Assembly: GCF_023065955.2 (NCBI RefSeq) | Contig: NW_026622786.1 | Coordinates: 54,359,438-54,423,437 of the forward strand | Direction: 5' to 3' | Length of the DNA: 64,000 nucleotides | Origin: Ursus arctos | Lineage: Eukaryota > Chordata > Mammalia > Carnivora > Ursidae | Shown here: positions 22,840-33,508 of the stretch, one piece after another | Layout of the letters: each line of letters opens with the position of its first letter | How positions within the stretch are numbered: position 1 is the stretch's first letter | Translations under genes and position numbers: made by a program | Notes under the pieces: model-generated | The model's input: only the letters and a program-made list of their open reading frames with translations | What the model was told of the DNA's origin: nothing | Database searches by the model: none

Positions 22840-22934
22840 TAGCCACATTACAAGATAAAAATAATGATGATCTAATTAGAACTTTTCTCTAGCACATTAC
22901 AAAATAAAAACTGCAGTGATGATCTAATTGGAGC
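22840..22934. repeat. Diverged tandem duplication, ~47-bp unit
   Basis: TAGCCACATTACAAGATAAAAA ... GATGATCTAATTAGAAC is followed by TAGCACATTACAAAATAAAAA ... GATGATCTAATTGGAGC. Confidence 0.65.
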
Positions 22935-23069
22935 TGACAAGAAATTGGCCAAAAAATTTTAAATTATCAGTAAAAAACTTTTGAAATATGGATTTATATC
23001 TACTGTGGTTAATGATAAATGTCATCTTAAGTGTGTATTATTCTTTGAGATAAATAATGGAAAAATCCT

Positions 23070-23400
23070 TATAGTGCACTTGTCATAAACTGGGCACTGA
23101 TCTAGGTGCTGGGGGTATATCAGTGAAACAGATAAAGATTATTATTCTAGTGGAGCTTACTTTCCATCAAGGCAATAAAAGATGTAACAACTTTATATAT
23201 TACCTTAGAAGGCAGTAAATATTCAAGGCAAAAAAAAAAAGGGGGGGGAGGAACAAAATGCCCAATGTGGGGCTTCAATTGGGAAAAACTACTTAAAACT
23301 ACTTATAGGAGTGCTGGGAGTGAGACAGTTGGTACAATTTTAAATAGGGCTGTCAGGGTAAGCCTGAAAGGTGACATCTGAGCAGACTTGGAGATACTGA
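23070..23400 (+). mobile_element. Ancient interspersed repeat, family unassigned
   Basis: ACTGGGCACTGATCTAGGTGCTGGGGGTAT, TCTAGTGGAGCTTAC and AATAGGGCTGTCAGGGTAAGCCTGAAAGGTGACATCTGAGCAG match the same family as 18.2 kb. An A/G-run block near 23,231-23,250 interrupts it. Confidence 0.5.
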
Positions 23401-23549
23401 CTTTGTATACTGTCCTCCTGAGATATCTGCATGCCGTGTATTCTTTAAATTGGGGTTTATTGATAGTTATTGAAGATAATATAAAAACGCTGGACCCATA
23501 CTATGTACTAGTTTGAATAGCCATATGGAAGAAAGGAAGATTAACATTA

Positions 23550-23715
23550 AATAGCTACTTAGGTTAGATACTGATTACATTATTTTGTATAATCCTGTAA
23601 GGTAAATGTCATCAGTGCTGTTTACCGGTGCTTAGGGATACCAAGTATCTTGTTTACAATCACATAGCTAAGTGGATAATAGAACTGCTGCTATATATCT
23701 AATTCCAAATCTCAT
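23550..23715 (-). mobile_element. MIR-like SINE
   Basis: TATTTTGTATAATCCTGTAAGGTAAATGTCATC and CAATCACATAGCTAAGTGGATAATAGAACTG follow reverse MIR order. Confidence 0.45.
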
Positions 23716-24649
23716 TCTCTTTTACAATGCCAGGGCCTGCAAAAAGTTGGGTCAGTTGATCATAGCTGCTAGGAGAGTTGTCTCGAAAAAGATTCTGAAA
23801 CCAAATACAGCATCCGATGGAAATACTTATATCAATATAAACACTAGAGTGGGGAATGGCATCATGTGTATATACTTATCTCTATGCTGTCATGAGAGGT
23901 TCATCTCAAAAACAAACAAAAAACAATTTAGATACAATGATGTAGTTTGTAAGCAGTATTTTGAAAGGATCTGTATTTCTTATTTCAATCATATTATTCT
24001 TTCTAAAACATGTTATTTCCTTAATAATCTTCTACGTTCTACCTCTTTCCCATGAATAAACTGTTATTGTTATGGACCCAACTTACCTTCCCATAATCCT
24101 GCTTCTTAGCCCTTTTTTTGATCCATATGATTTTCTCTGTCTTGCATACTTATACAGCCCATTAAAATTATGCATATTTCAAATTATAGCTTCCTAGTGA
24201 AGTAGAATGCTTCTATTCCTAGGAATGTCTACATAGAGAGGTTGAATGTCAGATATAATAAAGAAGGAATAACTGTATTATATTACAGGGAATAAATTTT
24301 TTAAATTTTAAATAAAACTTTTAATAGAGGTGGTATAATTATTAAATAATTATTCATGGTTATTATTAAAGATCAGTCATGGAGTTAACTGTGCACTACG
24401 TACTAATTGTATGTTCTGGGAAAAACTACTTAAACTCTCTGAAATTTCAGTTTCTTCATTTTAGAAGCTTCAGATTCTTGAGTATTTATTAGAATTTGCT
24501 TTGTAATCTAATATCTGGTGTTGTTGCTGTTGTTTTAGTTAAATGTTCCATATTTAATGTGTTTATTGATAATTGTTAGGTTTAAATTTGCCATTTGCCC
24601 TTTGTGCAGTCTTTCTTTGTTCTCCCTTTCCCCCTTTTCTGTCTCCTTT

Positions 24650-24764
24650 TAAAAATTTTTAAGTTAATATTTTTAAATAGGATATATGCCCAATGTGGGG
24701 CTTCAACTCATGACTCTGAGATTTAGAGTCATATGCTCTACGGACTACGCCAGCCAGGCACCCC
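24650..24764 (-). mobile_element. Short CAN SINE variant
   Basis: ATATGCCCAATGTGGGGCTTCAACTCATGACTCTGAGA ... GCCAGCCAGGCACCCC. Confidence 0.75.
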
Positions 24765-25183
24765 TTTTCTCCCTTCTTTTGGATCAAATATTTTTTTTAT
24801 TCTATTGTATCTGCTTTGTTGGCTATTAGTTATAACTCTTTTTGTTATTTTAGTGTTTGACTTAGAGTTTATAATATTCATCTTTATCACAGTTTATATT
24901 CAAGTGACATTGTACTGAATATACAGTATAAGCATCTTATAATAGTATATTTCTGTTTCTCTCTTCTCAGCCTTTGTGTTGTTGTCCTACATTTTACTTT
25001 TACAAGATATATATCCCATACCACACTGTTATTATTTTTGTTTATATTTTAATAAGATTTAAACAAGACAAAAATGCGTATCTTTACTCACATAGTGACC
25101 ATTTCTAGTGCTCTTTACTTTTTTGAGTTGGCGCATATTTTTATCTGGTGTCATTTCCTTCTCCCTAAAAGACATTGTTTTTT

Positions 25184-25389
25184 GTTTGTTTTTTTTTTTT
25201 AAAGATTTTATTTCTTTATTTGACAGAGAGAGAGACAGCAAGAGAGGGAACACAAGCAGGGGGAGTGGGAGAGCGAGAAGCAGGCTTCCTGCCGAGCAGG
25301 GAGCCCAATGCGGGGCTCGCTTCCAGGACCCTGGGACCATGACCTGAGCCGAAGGCAGACGCTTAACGACTGAGCCGCCCAGGCACCCC
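25184..25389 (-). mobile_element. CAN SINE
   Basis: Consensus-like; target duplication AAAGACATTGYTTTTTT at 25,168 and 25,390. Confidence 0.93.
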
Positions 25390-25400
25390 AAAGACATTGC

Positions 25401-25600
25401 TTTTTTTTTAAAAAAAAGATTTTATTTATTTATTGGAGAGAGAGAGCACAAGAGCACGAGCGGGGTGGGGGGAGGGGGCAGAGGGATAAGCAGACTCCCC
25501 ACTGAGTGCAGAGCCTGCCAAGGAGTTCCATCTCATGACCCTGAGATCATGACCTGAGCTGAAGTCAGATGCTCAACGGACTGAGCCACTCAGGCATCCC
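25401..25600 (-). mobile_element. CAN SINE in tandem with previous copy
   Basis: Second reverse SINE inserted in the same AAGACATTG target region. A diverged copy of the target (AAGACACATTCC) follows at 25,602. Confidence 0.9.
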
Positions 25601-25704
25601 TAAGACACATTCCTTAATAGTTCTTGTAGTGGAGGCTTGCTGGAAATGGATTCTTTGAGCTTTTGTATGTTTGGAAAAGTCTTTATTTCATCTTCATTTT
25701 TTAT

Positions 25705-25903
25705 TATTTATTTATTTTAAAAATATTTTATTTATTTATTTGACAGAGAGAGTGAGAGCACAAGCAGGGGGAACAGTAGAGAGAGAGGGAGAAGCAGCCT
25801 CCCTGCTGAGCAGGGAGCCCAATTTGGGGCTTGATCCCAGGACCCTGGGATCATGACCGGAGCTGAAGGCAGATGCTCAACTGACTGAGCCACCCAGGTG
25901 CCC
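25705..25903 (-). mobile_element. CAN SINE
   Basis: Target duplication TCATCTTCATTTTTTA at 25,688 and 25,905. Confidence 0.92.
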
Positions 25904-25917
25904 ATCATCTTCATTTT

Positions 25918-26395
25918 TTAAAAACAGCTTTATTGAGATACAATTCACATCAATACAGTTCACTTACTTAAGGTGTATAATTCAACAGTTTTTAGTATGT
26001 TCACAGTTATGTGCAACTATTACCACAGTCAGTTTTAGAATATTTTTATCACCTGAGGAAGAAACCTTATCTTCCTTAACTATCACTCCCTCTCCCCCTG
26101 CCTCTCCTATCCCCAAGCCCTAAGTAAGCACTACATTACTTTCTGTCTCTATAGATTTTCTTGTTCTAGACTTTCATATCAATGGAATTATGTAGTATAT
26201 TGTCTTTTGTAACTGCCTCTTTTCACTTAGCATAATATTTTCAAGGTTTATCTTTTTGTAGCATGTATTAATTAGTACTTCATTCCTGTTTATAGCAGAA
26301 TAATATTCCATTGTTCAGATATACTACATTTTGTTTATCCATTCATCCACTGGTGGAAATTTGTTTTTTTCCCCACCTTTCGGTTATTTTGAATA
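25918..26395 (-). mobile_element. L1M-type LINE 3' end, nested
   Basis: Reverse L1 3' UTR: AAAACAGCTTTATTGAGATACAATTCACAT, TGTGCAACTATTACCACAGT, CTTTCTGTCTCTATAGATTT, AATATTCCATTGTTCAGATATACTACATTTTG. Its AATAAAGCTG polyadenylation signal reads on the minus strand. It splits the older LINE-like element. Confidence 0.8.
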
Positions 26396-26446
26396 TCTTC
26401 CTCTATTTCTGAAAGTTATTTTCCTGGATATAGAATTATAGTTTGG

Positions 26447-26638
26447 TGGTGCACCTGGGTGGCTCAGTCCATTAAGCATCTGCCTTCTGCTCAGGTCATG
26501 ATACCAGGGTCCTGGGATCAAGCCCTGCATCGGGCTTCCTGCTTGATGGGGAGTCTGCTTCTCCCTCTCCCTTCCCCCCCCCCCACTTCTGCACGCTCTC
26601 TCTCTCTCTCAATTAAATAAATAAGGTCTTAAAAAAAT
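26447..26638 (+). mobile_element. CAN SINE
   Basis: GTGCACCTGGGTGGCTCAGTCCATTAAGC head, CT-rich body, AAATAAATAAGGTCTTAAAA tail. Confidence 0.9.
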
Positions 26639-26882
26639 TGTCATTTGGCAATTTTATTCTTTCAGTACTTTTTAGATACTGTTCTGCTGACTTGCTTGCA
26701 GTTGTCCTGGTGAGAAATCTGCTGTAATTCTTACCTTTATTCATTATAAGTAATGTGAATTTTTTCACTAGCTACTTTTAAGATTTTCTGTTTATTACTA
26801 ATTTTAAGTAATTAATTATAATGTATCTTGGTGTAGTTTGTTTTTATGTACTTGGGGTTTGTTGAAAATCTTGAATATGTAG

Positions 26883-26911
26883 GTTGGTTGGTTGATTGAT
26901 TGACTGACTGA
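26883..26911. repeat. Tetranucleotide (GGTT/GATT/GACT)n repeat
   Basis: GTTGGTTGGTTGATTGATTGACTGACTGATT; simple repeat at the tail side of the following SINE. Confidence 0.75.
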
Positions 26912-27038
26912 TTTTTTTAAGTAGGCTCCAATGCCCAGCATAGAGCCCAACTCAGGGCTTGAACTCATGACACTGAGGTCAAGACCTGAGCTGAAATCTA
27001 GAGTCGGATGTTTAACTGACAGAGCTACCCAAGTGCCC
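26911..27038 (-). mobile_element. Short CAN SINE variant
   Basis: AAGTAGGCTCCAATGCCCAGCATAGAGCCC ... GACCTGAGCTGAAATC ... CAGAGCTACCCAAGTGCCCC. Confidence 0.85.
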
Positions 27039-27387
27039 CTTGAATCTGCAGGTTTATAGTTTTCATCAAATTTGGAAAATTTTTAGACACTATTTTTGCA
27101 AAAATTTTTTTTTTCTGTTTGTCCCTTCCTTTTTTGTGAATCTTAGTTACAGGTATACTGTATCACTTGAAGTTGTTACACAGCATATTGATATTATATT
27201 ATATTTATTCTTGTTTTCTTTTTCCTTTTGAGTATTTTTTCTCTGTGTGTTTATTTGTATTAATTTTCTAATGCTTTATCTTTAAGTTCATTGGTGTTTT
27301 TTTCAGCAATGCCTAACTTGCTTTTAATTTCACCTAGTACATCTTTCATTTCAGACATTGCAGTTTTTAATCTCTAGAAATTTGATT

Positions 27388-27500
27388 TTTAAAAAAATAT
27401 TTTATTTTTAAGTAATCTCTTCATCCAACATGGGCCTCAAAGTCATAGCCCCAAGATCAAGAGTCACCCACTCCACCAACTGAGCCAGCCAGGTGCCCCA
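27388..27500 (-). mobile_element. Short CAN SINE variant
   Basis: TTTTTAAGTAATCTCTTCATCCAACATGGGCC ... CAACTGAGCCAGCCAGGTGCCCC. Confidence 0.82.
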
Positions 27501-27748
27501 AGAAGTTTGCCTTTTTAATACTCTTTAATGTCTTTACTTAACATGTTCAACTGTTCCTCTAGCCTTTTGAATATATAATATGCAGATTATAATAACTCTT
27601 TTAATGTCCTTATCTAATAATCCTAACATCTATGTTAGTTCTGGCTTGGTTTTCGTTGATTGAGTTTCTCCTCATTCTGGCATACCCTTAAACATGGAGT
27701 ATGTAGAATTTTGTGTCTGGCTTTTTTTTTTTTTTTTTTTTGAGAGAG

Positions 27749-27862
27749 AGAAATATGTTTACCACGACAAGATGACAAAGAAGCTCTTTTGGGCTTTAAG
27801 TTGGAGGGAGGGGGAAAAAACCTCCCCAAAATTCACAATCTGAATGTGGTAAACATATTTCT
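27749..27862. other. Perfect 17-bp inverted repeat, 80-nt loop
   Basis: AGAAATATGTTTACCAC (27,749-27,765) and GTGGTAAACATATTTCT (27,846-27,862) are exact reverse complements. A T run (27,722-27,741) and GAGAGAGAG precede the left arm; the loop contains a GGGAGGGGGAAAAAACCTCCCC mini-palindrome. Origin unknown: it could be a retrocopied 3' end read from the minus strand or a structured RNA. Confidence 0.6.
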
Positions 27863-28228
27863 TTTCTAGTTCATCTCTTCTCAGAAAGAGCAGACATTTA
27901 AGAATCTTGGCTTTATCTATTAATTCTTAGTTCCTCATGCACACCCAAAGCCCCATGCTTTTTGTCCTATGTGACTATCAAAACCTAAGTCTTTAGGTAA
28001 CTGAAACCAGTTCTTCCCCAAGCCAGTTGAAACTCTGTTCTACCTTAAGGTTTAGCAATCTGTTCATTTTTGGCCCCTAGAATTGATTGATTACCTTTTT
28101 TCCTTCTTTCTTTCTCAGTTGTATTTTTAAAATAATGTTTGTTTTATTTCTTTCAGCATTTCTAGGTCTTTGTAGTGGACAGCTTGTTTTTTTTTTTTTT
28201 TTTTTGTCTTAAATCACTGTATTGTCAG
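27863..28228. other. No gene seen
   Basis: AT-rich sequence, a T run at 28,186-28,205, no other feature. Confidence 0.4.
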
Positions 28229-28243
28229 AAGTCCCAGTTTCCT

Positions 28244-28470
28244 GGAGCGCCGGGGTGGCTCAGTCCTTAAGTGTCTGCCTTCGGTTCAGGGTGTGATCCC
28301 CATGTTCTGGGATCGAGCCCCACATCGGGCTCCCTGCTCAGCTGGGGGTCTGCTTCTTCCTCTCCCACTCCCACTGCTGTGTTCCCTCTCTCACTGGCTG
28401 TTTCTCTGTCAAATAAATAAGTAAAATCTTAAAAAAAAAAAAAAAGAAGGGGACCTTAAAAAAAAAAAAA
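28244..28470 (+). mobile_element. CAN SINE with two-part A tail
   Basis: GAGCGCCGGGGTGGCTCAGTCC head. The tail is an A run, GAAGGGGACCTT, then a second A run. Target duplication AAGTCCCAGTTTCCT at 28,229 and 28,471. Confidence 0.93.
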
Positions 28471-28574
28471 AAGTCCCAGTTTCCTTACCAGTAATGTGGG
28501 GAAAGTAATTTATTTACTTCATAGAGTTTTTCGGATTAAATGAGATAATGTAATAAAGTGCTTAGCATAGTGCC

Positions 28575-28654
28575 CATTATGTAAGTGGAGCTCTAACTCA
28601 TGACCCAGACATCAAGAGTCATGTGCTCCACTGACGGAGTCAGCCAGGTGCCCA
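28575..28654 (-). mobile_element. Short CAN SINE remnant
   Basis: CTCTAACTCATGACCCAGACATCAAGAGTC ... GGAGTCAGCCAGGTGCCC. Confidence 0.6.
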
Positions 28655-28689
28655 TCTTTTTTAAATTTTTAAATTTTTTTATTTTTATT

Positions 28690-28889
28690 TTTTAAAAAAG
28701 ATTTTATTTATTTATTTGACAGAGAGAGAGACAGCCAGCGAGAGAGGGAACACAAGTAGGGGGAGTGGGAGAGGAATAAGCAGGCTTCCCAGCAGAGCAG
28801 GGAGCTCAGTGTGGGGCTCGATCGCAGGACCCTGGGATCACGCCCTGAGCCAAAGGCAGACGCTTAACAACTGAGCCACCCAGGTGCCC
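28690..28889 (-). mobile_element. CAN SINE
   Basis: Near-consensus body (GAGACAGCCAGCGAGAGAGG) and head GAGCCACCCAGGTGCCCC. Confidence 0.93.
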
Positions 28890-28890
28890 C

Positions 28891-28996
28891 CAATTTTTTT
28901 TATTTTTAAGTAAGCTCTACGGCCAATGTGGGACTTGAACTCAGGACTCCAGATCAAGAGTTGCATGTTCTACCAACTGAGCTGGCCAGGAACCCC
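28891..28996 (-). mobile_element. Short CAN SINE variant
   Basis: TTTTTAAGTAAGCTCTACGGCCAATGTGGGAC ... CAACTGAGCTGGCCAGGAACCCC; abuts the previous SINE. Confidence 0.8.
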
Positions 28997-29646
28997 AGTT
29001 ATAATTATTACTTAATGCTGATTGACAAGCGCTAGATAAGAACCCAAATCTGCATAAGGAAAATTATTAAAATAAATTTAACAATTAATATTTTGGCCTC
29101 CTTTTAGAATGTAATGTTGGCCTATTTTAAAGTTAGTTCCCTTTTTGATAAGACGTGAACACACACAACTTAGTGCTTGAGTTTATTCTGTCTTACATTT
29201 TACATCCTTGAGTGTCTCATCTCACTTTGATCCTGCTCTGCTTAGAATGTGGGTGAGTTATGGAACAGCATTTATAGATATTCGATGCCTGATTCAATTA
29301 AAATGTGCCTTTTTTTCATTTTACAGATACATTTCAATTCAATTCCTTGTAATGTACCTTATTTTATAAACATGTTGATAAGTTTATCAAAAATAATCAC
29401 ATTTTAAGGTGACATAAAATTAGATAATTTGAAATTCATTTTACTAAGAAAAATATAATCTCTCAGTTTTGTTCTAAAATATATACCAGAATATATGAAC
29501 TTTGAAAGACATTGCATGAATTATTAAGAGGCTACCTGGTTTGATTATTTCTACTTAGGAATATAATTCATTAAAACAAAGGCGTATCTGTTTAAAATGC
29601 TGTGTGGAAGTGATCTCTTTCATGTTCTTAAAAAGAGGAATGATGG

Positions 29647-29699
29647 TACTGTATGGTGACTAACATAACATAATAAAAGATTGAAAAATAAGAAACAAA
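29647..29699 (+). mobile_element. Very short L1 3'-end insertion
   Basis: GTACTGTATGGTGACTAACATAACATAATAAAA is the end of a carnivore L1 3' UTR. Exact duplication AAAAGAGGAATGATGG at 29,631 and 29,700 proves a 5'-truncated insertion of about 53 bases. Confidence 0.8.
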
Positions 29700-29821
29700 A
29701 AAAGAGGAATGATGGAGGAAAAAAATAATAGTATTTTTAATCTGAGTTTTTATGTAAAATTGAAGTAGATGCTATTCTTTTTGCTTCCTCTCCGTAGCAG
29801 ACATTTTGTTTGTGATGCAGT

Positions 29822-29863
29822 CTCTGTGTGTGTGTGTGTGTGTGTGTGTCTGTGTGTGTGTAG
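29822..29863. repeat. (TG)n microsatellite
   Basis: TG run with one TC interruption. Confidence 0.95.
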
Positions 29864-30306
29864 TCCACTTTTGTTAATGTGTCTTCATTTCTCGGTGAAA
29901 TGAAAGCTGACCTAGAACTGTGGTCATTCCTGTGTCAAAGTTGTAACAACTGTGGTCACTGAGCAATTACTATGGTGATCCGACTGGTCCTAAAGGGATA
30001 GTTGTGTTACACCAAGATCTAAAATAATCTGTAGAAGGGGAATGAACCGAGCTGTATGAGCTGAGTGAACTGTAATGCAGTTTGATCTTGTGTCACTGTT
30101 TAACTCAAACGACCAAATTTATAAACAAGTAACTTATTCTGCAGAAGGATTAAAATCCCAGAAAACCTTTAAGTGCTGCTTTTTAACTTAATTGCTTTTA
30201 CTTGACAATTTTATTTTAATAATGAAATATTGGTAGAATAAGAAATGATATAGATTTCTATGTCCAAATAAAGTACTATTTTTCTTTCTTTCTTTTTTTT
30301 TTTTAG

Positions 30307-30331
30307 GAACATCAAAACGTTTTTTGAACTG
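30307..30331 (+). other. Possible 25-base micro-exon
   Basis: A long pyrimidine tract ending TTTTAG is followed after 25 bases (GAACATCAAAACG...GAACTG) by the donor GTATGT. Splice signals alone are weak evidence, and a 25-base exon would shift frame. Confidence 0.12.
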
Positions 30332-31559
30332 GTATGTAAATAAAAATGTTATTGGTTTTCTTTTTTAAGCATGATCCTAAAATATTTACAAGATGTGTAA
30401 CTGATAGAGATTATTAATATATAGAAGAAAATTTGAAAAAATGACAAGATATGTAGCAGTAGGACATGTGTTTTCATTCCTTTTTTCCAGAGGGGTAGTA
30501 GGTTTGTACCGATCCATCTATCTTTTCTCCTTCCCTCACATCTATTGTTCAGTTGTGAGATTTTTGTCTGCAATTAGTACTTAGCGGGAAACAAATGAAT
30601 ATCCTGCCTTTTTCAAAACTGTTTTTATTTCTTTATCTTCATTCTTTAATTCATTCAACATATACCAAACACTAGTTCTATACCAGGCACTGTGGTAGGT
30701 GGTAGGAGTACCTCATTGAACAAGACTATCAGGGCTTCCTTGATAAGATTCTAGTCCTAGACAATTTTTTCCCTCTCTTAACTTTCATTCTTGTATTTTC
30801 CTATTGTTTTCTTTCTGTACCCTTTGTCTTCCTTACCTTTATTTCTTTCCCTCATTTTCTTGCTTTTCTTCCTTTTTTTCTTTGTGAGGAAATTGCTAAA
30901 GGGCTTCCCTTTCTTGTTCAGGCTTGTCTAGGCTCAATAGATGAAACTCCTTTCTTTGCACTACAGTCTTTTCCCGTGGGAATTCAGGGACATTCATAAC
31001 TTTTGGCCTGACTTAGCTGTGTCTGTACCTCCTCTGAGGAAAATTGGTTGCCAGCTGATGAGAGTATCATTTCCTCTACTGCCATGGAATCATACTCCTC
31101 TGCCTTTCATCATGCTGCCAAACTTTGTGAAGAGTGAATCCTTTGGGGAAAGACATCTTCCTGTTTCTGTCTACAAGCAATCATTTTTTGTTAAAACCAT
31201 TTTTTAAAAATTGGTTTTTTATATCTGTGTACCTAAATTTATCTCCAATTTGGTTCCATTGGTCACAGAATAGTTTTACCTTCCTGGCTGAGTATTTTCA
31301 TTCCTGCTGAGCTTCCCTCAGTGAATATTACAGGGTATTTTCCAGCAGTGTTTTTGGGAAAGAGGGGGTAGTGTTGGACAGAAGCCTAATATAAATTCAG
31401 ATATAGCCATTGTCCTATTGCTTTCTGACACAATGTAGTAAGAAATCAATGCAATCAGGGTCACAAATGACAGTAGATAAGGATAAGCAAGCTGGGTTTA
31501 TCTGAAAGCACAGATGAATTAGAATTACAGGATTAATTTTGTCCCGGAAGAGTTCTTTT
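30332..31559. other. No gene seen; one L2-like fragment
   Basis: TTCATTCAACATATACCAAACACTAGTTCTATACCAGGCACTG (30,650-30,692) resembles a reverse L2/MIR-type 3' end. A CT-rich run spans 30,765-30,880. An 88-codon frame at 30,941 shows no domain. Confidence 0.4.
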
Positions 31560-31758
31560 TTTTTTTTTTTTTTAAGATTTTATTTATTTGACAGAGAGAG
31601 ACAGCCAGCGAGAGAGGGAACACAAGCAGGGGGAGTGGGAGAGGAAGAAGCAGGCTCCTAGCGGAGGAGCCTGATGTAGGGCTGGATCCCAGAACACCAG
31701 GATCACACCCTGAGCCAAAGGCAGAGGCTTAACATCTGCGCCACCCAGGCACCCCCAC
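31560..31758 (-). mobile_element. CAN SINE
   Basis: Near-consensus; duplication GAAGAGTTCTTTT at 31,547 and 31,761. Confidence 0.93.
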
Positions 31759-31893
31759 CAGAAGAGTTCTTTTGATTCAATCCTGGCTCTTTAAAGTTGA
31801 AGAGCAGAGATGTGACACGCTAGAAATCATACAGCAAGTTAATGATAGCTGGGGCTAGAACTCACATCACAATTCCCAGTTTTCTTTTCTTTT

Positions 31894-32001
31894 CTTTAAG
31901 ATTTTATTCTTAAGTAATCTCTACATCCAATGCAAGGCTCGAACTTATAACCCCAAGATCAAGAGTCACATGCTGTACTGACGGAGCAAGCCAGGCGCCC
32001 T
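31894..32001 (-). mobile_element. Short CAN SINE variant
   Basis: TTCTTAAGTAATCTCTACATCCAATGCAAGGC ... GACGGAGCAAGCCAGGCGCCC. Confidence 0.82.
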
Positions 32002-32602
32002 CAATTCGCTTTCTTTTTCACCTGGCAGGATATAGGAAGTAGGGTATTGGGAAAATTATCTTTTTGGTGGAGAGTTATCATTTGATGGAAAAAGATTTGT
32101 CAAACCCGCTGGGATTCAGGCTTTCATACTTTTCAGCTGAGAATCAGAGAATCTAGTTGCATATGATCCTTGTACAACCAGCTGAGATGTTGAAACTAAG
32201 TGCTGCCTACTGAATATTCAGTCTGTGTCCTTTAGCTCCTATATTCAAAGGTGTGGGTTTATTTTATATCTTGTTTGTTGATGTTGTCTATTGTTTAGGA
32301 GAAATATGATTTTTCCCTCACCCCGAGTGTTGCAGTTATAGGTAAAGTTGGGGAAGGTAAATTTGCTTTTGGTGAATTTAGGAATAAGTGATACAATGAA
32401 AAGTTGTAGATATAAAAACCACAGAAATAAAGAATCAGAACTCCCAAGTTCATCTACTTAATTAATTAATTGTTATTTGAACTGGCTTAGTACACTTTAA
32501 TCTCAGTACTAAGGAAGTCATTTTGACTCTGGCTTTCCACCCCCTAATCGACTAAGAATCATTTCTTCTCTGCTCCATTGGTATGGATATTAATTTTTTT
32601 TT
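32002..32602. other. No gene seen
   Basis: AT-rich unique sequence with a TTAATTAATTAATTG run at 32,458-32,472. Confidence 0.4.
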
Positions 32603-33137
32603 TGGCGTGGTGACCGGGCTCCAAGATGGTCCCCAGTGATCCCTTGCCTCCTGGTAATCATGGCCTTGTATAGTCCCCTCCCAGGATTATATCAGCATTG
32701 GTTTGTGTGACCAACAGAATATGACAGAAATAATGATACGTCACTTATGAGGTTACCTCATAGAAGACATGTGACTTCTTTCTGCCTTGTATTCTCATGC
32801 ATCCTTCACTTTGGGGAATGCAGCTGTGAGCTCATGAAAATACTCAGACAGCTCTATGAGAGGTCCACATGGCAAGGAACTGAGGCCTTCCAGTGAGGAA
32901 AACCAGCTTTATGCTAATAGATGTGAGCCATCTTGGAAATGGATCCTCTAGCTCTGGTCAAAGTTTCAGATGGCTGTAGCACTGATTGTTGGACGACATG
33001 AGAGATCCCACACCAGAGCCACTTAGTTTAGTCACACTCAGATTTTTGACCCCCAAAACTGTGGAAGATAATAAATGCTTGCTGTTTTGAGTTGCTAAAT
33101 TTGGGGGACATGTTACACAGCAATGGATAACTATACA
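32603..33137 (+). mobile_element. MLT1-type (ERVL-MaLR) LTR
   Basis: Nearly full-length solo LTR: CTCCAAGATGGTCCCCAGTG, CAACAGAATATGACAGAAAT, ATCTTGGAAATGGATCCTCTAG, TGAGAGATCCCACACCAGAGCCA, GGAAGATAATAAATGCTTGC (polyadenylation signal AATAAA), and CAATGGATAACTATACA at the end. Same family as the reverse LTR at 12,592. No coding sequence. Confidence 0.78.
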
Positions 33138-33508
33138 ATTCACAAGACAAAAGTTGAATATTCTCAATTTAAAAGCAATTACAATAACAGTAATGTAGAT
33201 GTTTTTATTATGAGATTTGACCCTTAGAAACAAACACTGTATCTATACTTGGCCTATATCAGTATTTTCATTTTATGACATAGGGAACAGGAATAGAAAA
33301 GTCAAGTGATTTATGTTGGAGGAACGGTGGTAGCTAAAAATTAAAACGTAATTTTTTTCTTTTTCCATTTCACTTTGAACTATGGTTCTATTAAAATATA
33401 GGTAAAGACTAAGTCCAAAGTGACACCAGCAAATTCAAAAGAGAGAGTTATGGTTTGAGGACACTTTTATTTAAAGAGAAGTTTTTTGACAGCTCTTTGT
33501 TGGCTTTC

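Larger units (their letters stand above)
21148..24649. other. Low-SINE AT-rich sequence, no gene seen
   Basis: 3.5 kb without long SINEs. Frames of 118 (reverse 21,714-22,070) and 127 codons (forward 23,672-24,055) have no recognised domain. Contains a local tandem duplication (22,840-22,934) and old repeats listed separately. Confidence 0.4.
24765..27720 (-). mobile_element. Old LINE-like element, multiply interrupted
   Basis: Unique-looking pieces between the younger insertions form one collinear old repeat. The pieces are ATTTTTTTTATTCTATTGTATC; TTCTTGTAGTGGAGGCTTGCTGG; GAAAAGTCTTTATTTCATCTTC; TTTCCTGGATATAGAATTATAG; TCTTTCAGTACTTTTTAGATAC; TCTTGGTGTAGTTTG; TTTTCATCAAATTTGGAAAATTTTT; CATTTCAGACATTGCAGTTTTT. 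A second copy covering the downstream half lies at 62,850-63,815. I read it as an L1/HAL1-type LINE in antisense; the family is not certain. Confidence 0.5.
28997..30306. other. AT-rich sequence, no gene seen
   Basis: Apart from the tiny L1 insertion and the TG repeat listed separately, nothing recognisable. Confidence 0.4.

Noticed and set aside
30307..30331. Treating the 25-base micro-exon as part of the gene
   Set aside because: Only splice consensus supports it; a T-rich tract near GTATGT is common by chance.
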